Shown here piece after piece: positions 8,861 to 15,419 of a DNA stretch of 64,000 nt. The stretch spans positions 620,001 to 684,000 of the forward strand of contig NZ_CP047420.1 of assembly GCF_009866655.1 (NCBI RefSeq). Direction: 5' to 3'. Numbering within the stretch: the first letter of the stretch is position 1; every line of letters begins with the position of its first letter. The stretch is from Rathayibacter sp. VKM Ac-2804. GTDB taxonomy: Bacteria; Actinomycetota; Actinomycetes; Actinomycetales; Microbacteriaceae. The notes under the pieces were generated by a model. That model saw nothing but the letters and a program-made list of their open reading frames with translations, had not been told where the DNA came from and made no database searches. A program made the translations under genes and the position numbers.

Positions 8861-9481
8861 ATGAACACTCGCTCCTTCCTCCTCCGCGGAACCGCCGGTA
8901 TCGCCGGAGGCCTGCTCCTGCTCGGCGTCGCCGGCACCGCCTTCGCCGACGAGCAGCAGGGCGCCGACGACGTCGACGTCAACGTGCAGATCGCGCCCCT
9001 CACCGGGGTCGGCGCGCTCTCGATGACCGTCGCGAGCGACTCCACCGCCCTGACCGAGAACGGCTCGACCAGCACGGTCCGCCAGTTCACGGGCTCCCTG
9101 CCCACCGTCACGATCACCGACACCCGCGACGCCGCGGACATCCCCGCCGGGGCCGGCTGGTACGTGCTCGGCACCGCGAGCGACTTCACCTCGTCGACCG
9201 GCGACACGATCGGCGCGGAGAACCTCGGATGGGCCCCGAACCTGATCGACGGCGGAGACTCCGGCCTCGTCGCCGAGGGCGACGTCGTCGACACCGCCCT
9301 CGACGCCGGACCGAACAACGTCGGCCTCGTCGACCAGGAGCTGCTGGCCATCACCGACAACAGCGCCGAGGTCGCCGAGGAGGGCTCTTGGACCGCCGAC
9401 GCGGCACTGACCCTCAAGACCCCGACCACCGTCGACGCCGGCGATTACAGCTCCACCCTCACTCTCTCGCTCTTCGAGTGA
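8861..9481 (+). CDS. Exported WxL-like surface protein
   Basis: 206 residues: signal peptide with RGTAGIAGGLLLLGV core and cleavage near AFA-D (about residue 29), then an acidic all-beta domain. Features of the WxL fold are visible: the DTRD turn (about 87-90), a GWYVLGTASDF strand, NLGWAP (about 123-128), and a C-terminal strand TVDAGDYSSTLTLSLFE. WxL and related domains bind the cell wall noncovalently or form surface complexes in Gram-positives. Here the classical W-x-L pair is not strict, so the call is fold-level. The start has no strong ribosome site. Neighbours are secreted hydrolases, which suggests a cell-surface scaffold or adhesion role (inference). Confidence 0.65.
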   Translation: MNTRSFLLRGTAGIAGGLLLLGVAGTAFADEQQGADDVDVNVQIAPLTGVGALSMTVASDSTALTENGSTSTVRQFTGSLPTVTITDTRDAADIPAGAGWYVLGTASDFTSSTGDTIGAENLGWAPNLIDGGDSGLVAEGDVVDTALDAGPNNVGLVDQELLAITDNSAEVAEEGSWTADAALTLKTPTTVDAGDYSSTLTLSLFE

Positions 9482-9555
9482 GAGAGAGGACTCGTGTTCC
9501 GTCTCGCGGCAGCCGCCTCCTGACGGCTCTGCCTGGTCGGGCGCGGCACCCGAGA

Positions 9556-9891
9556 GTGTGCAGCGCCTGCACCTTCAGCGGCGACGTCGACACCTTCATC
9601 CTGATCGAGCTCGCACGAGGCGAGCACGCCGAGGAAAGCGGTCTCAGAGCAGCACTTGCGCACCGGACCGCTGGCAGCATCAGCCTCATCGCCCTGCGTG
9701 TGCACCTTCGCGGCCTCTCGAGTCGAGGTCTGGTGCTCCTGGAAGGACGCAGGAGAACCAAGGTCCTGAGCACAGAGAGTCTCTCGATCACGCGCGCTGG
9801 CAGAGCCTCACTCGCGGCTCAGGCGCGGGCACTGGATCTCCTCACTGAGGAGATCCACGTCGCCCTTCTCGGTGGCAAGCCGACACACTGA
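9556..9891 (+). CDS. Hypothetical protein, possible winged-helix
   Basis: A 111-residue reading frame from GTG at 9556 to TGA at 9891; GTG is the best in-frame start but has no ribosome site. The middle reads GSISLIALRVHLRGLSSRGLV and is followed by a basic turn and LSITRAGRASLAAQARAL. This is the recognition-helix plus wing plus 'T-x-x-G-R' order seen in MarR/PadR-like winged-helix proteins. No family was identified with certainty. It lies upstream of the GAF-ANTAR gene with a 90-bp gap. It may be a small regulator or a decayed gene. Confidence 0.35.
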   Translation: MCSACTFSGDVDTFILIELARGEHAEESGLRAALAHRTAGSISLIALRVHLRGLSSRGLVLLEGRRRTKVLSTESLSITRAGRASLAAQARALDLLTEEIHVALLGGKPTH

Positions 9892-9981
9892 CGTGAACTC
9901 GGTCCCGGAGACGATGACTCCATCCCCACCACTGGACGAGAGCGGCGTGAGTGCGCTGCCGCGCTCGGCCCGCTCACTGTC

Positions 9982-10668
9982 GTGAGCGTGGACCTGCCAG
10001 GCCGCGGGGCCGGCACCTCCGGTGAGGAGATCGAGTGGCTCCTCGCGTCCTTCGTGCGAGTCCTTCCCGGCGAGGACGCTGCGGTGTCCGTGCTCGGCGC
10101 TCCCACCGGCGCGCAGACGCTGGCGGCGACGAGTCGGCGAGCGGCGACGCTCGACGAAATGCAGATCGACCTCGGCGAAGGGCCCGCCTGGGATGCACAC
10201 CGTACCTACCGTGCGACCGAGATGCGCATCGACGACGAGCGGCACTTCGCTGCATGGCCGGTCTTCGGCCTCTCCGCTGAGGCGGCCGGAGCGAGGGCAG
10301 CCCTCGCCGTTCCTCTGCTGGTGGGCACCTCGAACATCGGCGCCGTCACCCTCTACAGCAGCGCCGTGATGCGGCTGGATGCTCGGCAGCTGCAGCTCGC
10401 CGGTCGATTGTCGGGAACCCTGGCCAGGGCCGTGGCCGAGCAGATGATGAGTCATTCGGCTGACGGCGTGCTCGTCCGTGATCCCGCATTCTCGCGCCGA
10501 GAAGTGCATCAGGCGACCGAGATGGTGATGAGCCAGATGCGGTCGACGCCCGCGGACGCCCTGGTGATGATCCGCGCCCACGCCTTCTCGGAGGGCATCG
10601 GCGTGCGCGAAGTGGCCGCACTGATCATCGCCCGAGCGCTCGACTTCTCCCACGATTCACCGGCCTGA
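9982..10668 (+). CDS. GAF-ANTAR transcription antitermination regulator
   Basis: 228 residues from GTG 9982; no convincing ribosome site, so the start is uncertain. Residues about 10-150 form a GAF sensor fold (segments AAVSVLG, LDEMQIDLGEGPAWDA, ALAVPLLVGTSNIGAVTLYS). Residues about 165-225 form an ANTAR RNA-binding three-helix bundle: VHQATEMVMSQM, then a PADALVMIRAHAF helix and IGVREVAALIIARAL. ANTAR proteins bind paired hexaloop RNA stems and prevent termination. Fused to GAF they respond to small molecules or redox state and are common in actinobacteria. Its RNA targets are not evident in the window. Confidence 0.85.
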   Translation: MSVDLPGRGAGTSGEEIEWLLASFVRVLPGEDAAVSVLGAPTGAQTLAATSRRAATLDEMQIDLGEGPAWDAHRTYRATEMRIDDERHFAAWPVFGLSAEAAGARAALAVPLLVGTSNIGAVTLYSSAVMRLDARQLQLAGRLSGTLARAVAEQMMSHSADGVLVRDPAFSRREVHQATEMVMSQMRSTPADALVMIRAHAFSEGIGVREVAALIIARALDFSHDSPA

Positions 10669-10690
10669 ACCGAGGCGTGAATTCACATGT

Positions 10691-10709
10691 CGGTAACACG
10701 CCGGTAACA
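10691..10709 (+). promoter_or_regulatory. Direct repeat CGGTAACA x2 upstream of isochorismatase gene
   Basis: CGGTAACA occurs at 10691-10698 and again at 10702-10709, an 11-bp (one helical turn) period. The same octamer is one half of the operator at 11821-11834 and 23206-23219. Whether it binds the same protein is inference; two 8-mers near each other could be chance. Confidence 0.3.
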
Positions 10710-10907
10710 GGCAGCTCGTGGTTGCTCTGCTTTCCTTGACGAGTCCTCGGCGAGGGCGCCCGTAGATGCAACTGCTGTCTGACGGGGAGGCACTCTCGAT
10801 CGTACGCATCGATTTCTGGAGTCTAACGCGCCGGGTCGTAGGCCAGTCCTGGCCTCGCGGTCCCTCTCGCTTGCGACCGCGTCATACCTGCTCAGCAAGG
10901 AGACGGA

Positions 10908-11531
10908 ATGTCCAGCGCATTGATCGTGATCGACATGCAGAACGGTTTCATCCACCCGGAGGGATCGCTTCCGAGCCTGGGGCTGGGGATGCCCGGCGTC
11001 GAGGCCGTCATCGCCGAGAACGGAGAAGCGATCGCTGCGGCCCGTGCTGCAGGCATACCCGTCATCTACACCCGGAGCGTCTTCCGACCCGGAATGGTCG
11101 ATCTGCCGATGCGCATGGAAGGCCTCCTCCCGCCGGACTTCGAGATTCTCGAGCGCGGCAGCTGGGATGCGGACATTCACTCGGACCTGACACCTCACGA
11201 GGGCGAGGCGGTCATCGACAAGAACCGCTACGACGCCTTCCTGAACACCCCGCTCGAGCAGGTTCTCCGGACCCTGGGGGCCACGTCCGTGCTGGTGACC
11301 GGAACGGTCACTTCGATCTGCGTGGAATCCACGGTGCGGTCAGGCTACATGCGCGACTTCGACATGTACGTCGCCTCAGACTGCGTCCTGGGCGCTCCGG
11401 GGCAGCACGAGGCCTCGCTGAGCATCATGGGAGCCGCGTTCGCTACCGTGCTGCCCTGGCGCGAAGCGATGGCGGCGCTCCCTGAGGCTGCCGTCCCTGC
11501 CGCATCGGCAGTGGGCGCCGACAGGCCGTGA
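10908..11531 (+). CDS. Isochorismatase-family cysteine hydrolase
   Basis: 207 residues; AAGGAGA precedes the ATG by about 7 nt. The catalytic triad of the family is visible: Asp9 in VIDMQNGF, Lys105 in DKNRYDAF and Cys138 in SICVESTVR, with the non-proline cis-peptide region VTG just before it. The family covers nicotinamidase, isochorismatase and various amidohydrolases. The SICVEST context with bulky substrate-loop residues is typical of the broad cysteine-hydrolase group, so the substrate is not predictable. The gene stands alone; its 3' end overlaps the convergent small gene 11443-11745. Confidence 0.88.
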   Translation: MSSALIVIDMQNGFIHPEGSLPSLGLGMPGVEAVIAENGEAIAAARAAGIPVIYTRSVFRPGMVDLPMRMEGLLPPDFEILERGSWDADIHSDLTPHEGEAVIDKNRYDAFLNTPLEQVLRTLGATSVLVTGTVTSICVESTVRSGYMRDFDMYVASDCVLGAPGQHEASLSIMGAAFATVLPWREAMAALPEAAVPAASAVGADRP

Positions 11532-11745
11532 GGTCAGTCGTCGGCGGCCGGTCGATCGGCGAGCCGCGCAGCGAGGACATCGCGATGCGGCGGCGGGCCT
11601 CGGGATCCAGCAGACGATCGGCCAGGGACTCGTAGACCCGGAGGCCGTCCGCGGCGAGGCGGGCGACGAAGCGCGCGAGCTCCGCTTCGTCAGCATCGCT
11701 GGTGGGTGGTGCGGGGGTGGACCGACCCGAGACCTCAGCGCTCAT
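11443..11745 (-). CDS. Hypothetical small protein, 100 aa
   Basis: Start ATG at 11745 is chosen over upstream in-frame starts because AGGAG lies 7 nt before it. The centre (about residues 15-50, DEAELARFVARLAADGLRVYE continuing to DPEARRRIAMSSLRG) is a helical charged segment; the rest is Pro/Arg rich. Its 3' part overlaps the convergent isochorismatase gene by 89 bp, which is unusual and may mean the real protein ends earlier or the tail has drifted. No family recognised. Confidence 0.45.
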   Translation of the reverse strand: MSAEVSGRSTPAPPTSDADEAELARFVARLAADGLRVYESLADRLLDPEARRRIAMSSLRGSPIDRPPTTDLTACRRPLPMRQGRQPQGAPPSLRARAAR

Positions 11746-11819
11746 CTCGGCTCCTGAAGGGACTTGCGCTCGACGGCGACTCGCACCACCGCTGCTCGTG
11801 GCAGGTTGAAGGAGGCCTC

Positions 11820-11848
11820 TTGTTACCGTGAACAATTTGCATTAGGTT
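11820..11848 (+). promoter_or_regulatory. Promoter with shared operator for the GH43 gene at 11963
   Basis: -35 TTGTTA (11820-11825), 17-bp spacer, -10 TAGGTT (11843-11848). The operator TGTTACCGTGAACAATTTGC (11821-11840) overlaps both the -35 and the spacer. Its 20 bases are identical to the reverse complement of 23200-23219 upstream of the GH127 gene. The layout is the same as at 1257-1285. Confidence 0.65.
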
Positions 11849-11962
11849 CAGCGTGTCGACGAGGATCCCCCGTCCTCCCCTGCAGTTCGACAAGCGTTGC
11901 GCTCTTCGTGCTCTCGCTTCCCCCATCTCGGATTCAGAGGCGAATCCGGAGAGGAACCGTCA

Positions 11963-14900
11963 ATGTCGACGTCCCCACGCCCGAAGAGACCCGATCCCAA
12001 GGCACTGCGGGCACTTGTCACCGCCTCCGTGGCGACGGTCGCCCTGCTGGCCTCCTGCGCTGTCCCCGCGTCCGCCGCGACAGCAGCCGGTGCGGTCCCG
12101 TCTCCGGAGCAGAGCCTGCTCGCTGACCTCACCTTCGATACGGCGCCGAGCAACGGCGCGTACGTCGACCGCAGCACCCGCGCCTCCGTCCAGGGAGCGG
12201 CGAACCTGGTCCCCGGGAACACGGGCCAGGGAACAGCAGCGCGCCTCTCGTCGGCCTCGTGGCTCGACCTGACCGCCACGGACGGCAAGGCCCTCCTGGC
12301 CGGTCGGCAGAACGTGACGATCTCGTACGACAGCAAGCCCGACGCCTCGGTGAACACCGGCTGGGCCGTCTTCGCCGCCCGCTCCACCACGCGTCAGGAG
12401 TACGCCCAGGAGCACTACCTCGGCGTCCTCGACCGGACCTCCGGAATCACGGTCGAGCGGTACGACAACACGAACGGCCGGAACACGGCCGGGAACCTGG
12501 CCACGACGGCGACGAACGCCGAGTGGAAGCACGTCGATCTCGTCATCACGGAGTCGACGACGCGTCTCTTCGTCGACAAGAAGCCGGTCGCCGTCAACGG
12601 CTCCGGCGTCCCGCTGAGCCAGATCCTCGGAGCGTCCGGTGGAGTCCTCCAGGTGGGCAAGGCGAACTGGGGCGGGGGAGAGTACTTCTCCGGCCTGATC
12701 GACAACCTCCGCATCTACGACCGAGCGCTCTCCGGCACGGAGCTGGGCGCGGAGCAGGCCGCGGTCACCTCCGACGCGGGCGCCGCACTGGCCGTGCCGG
12801 CCACCGTGCTCGGCGACCTCCCGTCCCGCGTCCTCGGCAAGCAGGTCACCTGGAGCGCCACCGGCGCCGGGGCGAGCCGCGTGCAGTCGAACGGAGCGAT
12901 CGACACGTCGGGCCTCGGCACCGGGACCGCCGCCGTGACGCTCACCGCCACCGTCGAGGGCAGCAGCCAGACCTTCCGCTGGGACAGCCGCATCGCCGCC
13001 CCCGGCGGACGGATCGCGACCTACGTCAAGACGGTGACCACCACGGCCGGGACGAAGGACGACCCGCTGGCCTACAACGACGACCGCCGCGCTGATGCGC
13101 TGTACGCCGCGGCACTGCCCGCCGGCGGCAGCAGCTGGGAGCCGCTGAACCGCTCCCAGGCGATCCTGTACGTCGCCAACGACGGCGACCAGAACGCGAA
13201 GCCGAACGCTCAGGTCGGTTCGCCGAGCCTCTTCCGGTACGCGAACGGGGCGCACGGCGCGGTGTCCGCGCAGAACAACGCGACCGACTCCGTCTACGTG
13301 TGGACTTCTCCCGAGGGGAGCACGTTCTCGCAGCAGCGCGCCGTGCGGATCGCTCCCGGCTCGGTCGTGACCGACCCCCGGATCGTGTTCGACGCCACGG
13401 CGCAGAAGTACAAGGTGTTCTGGACGGACCTGCTCACGGGTGAAGGACGGGTGACGGTCCTCGCGGACCTGACCACGAGCACACCTCTCGGCGTCACGTC
13501 GAAGGCTGACACCCGGGTCCTCGGCGTCCAGGGCGCAGGACTCCCGTCCTGGGCCGCGCAGAGCCAGGCGAGCGACCTCGCGGTGACGGCCGCCGAATTC
13601 GACGTCTTCTACAAGAACTACGTCGACCTCCAGAACACGGGCGTCGAGAAGATCGACGCCACCGTCGCCCAGGGAGCCGGAGCCGGTGGAGTCGCCGCCG
13701 CGCTTCCGAAGCAGGCCGTGCTGACCTACAACGACGGGTCGAAGAAGAGCATGAACGTCGACTGGCAGGACGACCTCTCCGGAGTGGACACCACCACGCC
13801 GGGCAGCTACCAGGTCTCCGGGACCCTCCAGCAGGATCCCGAGGAGATGGTCAGCGACGCCCGCGCCGATCCGCACGTCTTCTTCAACCCGGACGACGGC
13901 TACTACTACCTCACCGGTTCGCACTACGGACAGCCCTCCCTCGGACCGATCGAGGAGAGCTCGAGCTACCGCAAGATCGGCCTGAAGCGGGCCACGACGC
14001 TCGCCGGGCTGCAGGACGCGCCGGAGCAGATCGTCATCGACCCGGACAAGGGCACGCCCGGCAAGGAGGGGCAGTACCCGAACACGTTCTACGGCTGGGG
14101 CGGCTACATCTGGGCGCAGGAGTTCCACAAGATCAACGGCACCTGGTGGATCGTCGCCGGGATGAACAAGGGCTACGCACCCGTCGGCGGATGGTGTGAC
14201 AACACCGTCCTGATCCCCTACACCGGCACCGACGCATCCATCGCCGCGGGCGGCTTCTTCGACCAGACCAAGTGGGGCGAGCCCGTCGTCCTCGACGGAG
14301 CCGCGTTCGACGTCAGCTACTTCGAGCGCACCGAGGCGGGCGTGCAGCAGGGCTACTGGATCATGCCCTCCGGCGGGCAGATCCTGATCGGCAAGGCGAA
14401 GACCGGACCGAAGGGCACCGTGCCCCTCGTCGACGGCGAGCTGAAGCGCGTGTACGGCGAGTCCCAGCCGTGGGAGATCGGCAAGCGGTCGCCCACACCC
14501 AGCGACACGACCGAGGGCGCCGACCAGGGGATCGTCGAGGCGCCGTTCATGGTGCAGCAGGGAGACGCGATCTCGATCACGTACTCCGGCGGTACCGTCG
14601 ACAAGTACTACAGCCTCGGTCTCCTCACCACGACCGCGAGCGCCGACCTCCAGGACCCGGCGAGCTGGAAGCAGACGCCCTTCCCGGTGCTCGACACCAA
14701 CGACACCTACACCGGTCGCCTCGGAGCGGACGAGACCCGCTACTACACGAAGCAGCAGGCCGGAACGGGACACAACTCGTTCGCGAAGGACGAGTCGGGC
14801 AACCTCGTGCTCGCCTACCACGCGCGCCCGTACCAGGACCCGCACCAGGCCACCGACCCGCAGAACGCCGGCGGGCTCTTCGACTCCGACCGCAACACCT

Positions 14901-15292
14901 GGTTCAAGGGCGTCAACGTCCGCGCCAACGGCACCCTCGACCTGTCGCTGACGAAGAACCAGGAGGTGGCGCCGGGGAACCGGACCGTCACCGCGACCGT
15001 CGTCGTCCGCGGAACGACCTCGACGGTGACCGCGACCGCCACGTCGCGATGCGTGGCGGGGAAGGCGATCGTCACCGTCGTCACCAAGAACACCGGTGCC
15101 GCCGCGGCCGTCGTCACCTGGGCGACGCCCTGGGGTGAGCGCACGCAGAGCGTGGGCGCGCAGAAGACCGCCTCCCTGGCGATCACGACCCGCGCCACCG
15201 CGATCGCCGCGGGGACGCTCACCGGAACGGCTGTTGCAGCAGGCACGAGCACGCCTGTCACCGCGACGTATCCCGCAGCTCGCTGCGGCTAG
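11963..15292 (+). CDS. Secreted LamG / degenerate propeller / GH43 hydrolase
   Basis: The start at 11963 is preferred over an upstream frame extension because GGAGAGGAA lies just before it, and it gives a normal signal peptide (1-40, ASA-A). LASC inside the hydrophobic core also fits a lipobox, so lipidation is possible. 1109 residues: LamG (about 50-260), Ig-like (about 265-350), GH43-like but apparently non-catalytic propeller (about 360-560, SPS at 420-422 in place of RDP), Big_4 domain (about 565-625), catalytic GH43 (about 630-1005; Asp636 in RADP, Asp783 in FDVSYF, Glu859 in VEAPF) and the two-Cys C-terminal module (Cys1030, Cys1108). Substrate is probably an arabinose-containing polysaccharide. 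Confidence 0.88.
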   Translation: MSTSPRPKRPDPKALRALVTASVATVALLASCAVPASAATAAGAVPSPEQSLLADLTFDTAPSNGAYVDRSTRASVQGAANLVPGNTGQGTAARLSSASWLDLTATDGKALLAGRQNVTISYDSKPDASVNTGWAVFAARSTTRQEYAQEHYLGVLDRTSGITVERYDNTNGRNTAGNLATTATNAEWKHVDLVITESTTRLFVDKKPVAVNGSGVPLSQILGASGGVLQVGKANWGGGEYFSGLIDNLRIYDRALSGTELGAEQAAVTSDAGAALAVPATVLGDLPSRVLGKQVTWSATGAGASRVQSNGAIDTSGLGTGTAAVTLTATVEGSSQTFRWDSRIAAPGGRIATYVKTVTTTAGTKDDPLAYNDDRRADALYAAALPAGGSSWEPLNRSQAILYVANDGDQNAKPNAQVGSPSLFRYANGAHGAVSAQNNATDSVYVWTSPEGSTFSQQRAVRIAPGSVVTDPRIVFDATAQKYKVFWTDLLTGEGRVTVLADLTTSTPLGVTSKADTRVLGVQGAGLPSWAAQSQASDLAVTAAEFDVFYKNYVDLQNTGVEKIDATVAQGAGAGGVAAALPKQAVLTYNDGSKKSMNVDWQDDLSGVDTTTPGSYQVSGTLQQDPEEMVSDARADPHVFFNPDDGYYYLTGSHYGQPSLGPIEESSSYRKIGLKRATTLAGLQDAPEQIVIDPDKGTPGKEGQYPNTFYGWGGYIWAQEFHKINGTWWIVAGMNKGYAPVGGWCDNTVLIPYTGTDASIAAGGFFDQTKWGEPVVLDGAAFDVSYFERTEAGVQQGYWIMPSGGQILIGKAKTGPKGTVPLVDGELKRVYGESQPWEIGKRSPTPSDTTEGADQGIVEAPFMVQQGDAISITYSGGTVDKYYSLGLLTTTASADLQDPASWKQTPFPVLDTNDTYTGRLGADETRYYTKQQAGTGHNSFAKDESGNLVLAYHARPYQDPHQATDPQNAGGLFDSDRNTWFKGVNVRANGTLDLSLTKNQEVAPGNRTVTATVVVRGTTSTVTATATSRCVAGKAIVTVVTKNTGAAAAVVTWATPWGERTQSVGAQKTASLAITTRATAIAAGTLTGTAVAAGTSTPVTATYPAARCG

Positions 15293-15298
15293 CGCGAG

Positions 15299-15337
15299 CG
15301 AGGAGCGGGGCCGGCCGACGGCCGGCCTCGCTCCTCG
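15299..15337 (+). terminator. Nested GC-rich hairpin after the GH43 gene
   Basis: CGAGGAGCG (15299-15307) pairs with CGCTCCTCG (15329-15337), and an inner GGCCGGC/GCCGGCC stem lies inside it. It starts 7 nt after the stop codon. Like the other hairpins of this block it lacks a T-tract. Confidence 0.65.
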
Positions 15338-15419
15338 TCGTCACGCCCACTCACCTTCGAAAATCCCCCACCGATCAGGGCCGGCACCGCTGCCTCGCCC
15401 GGACATGAAGGAGTTCCCC

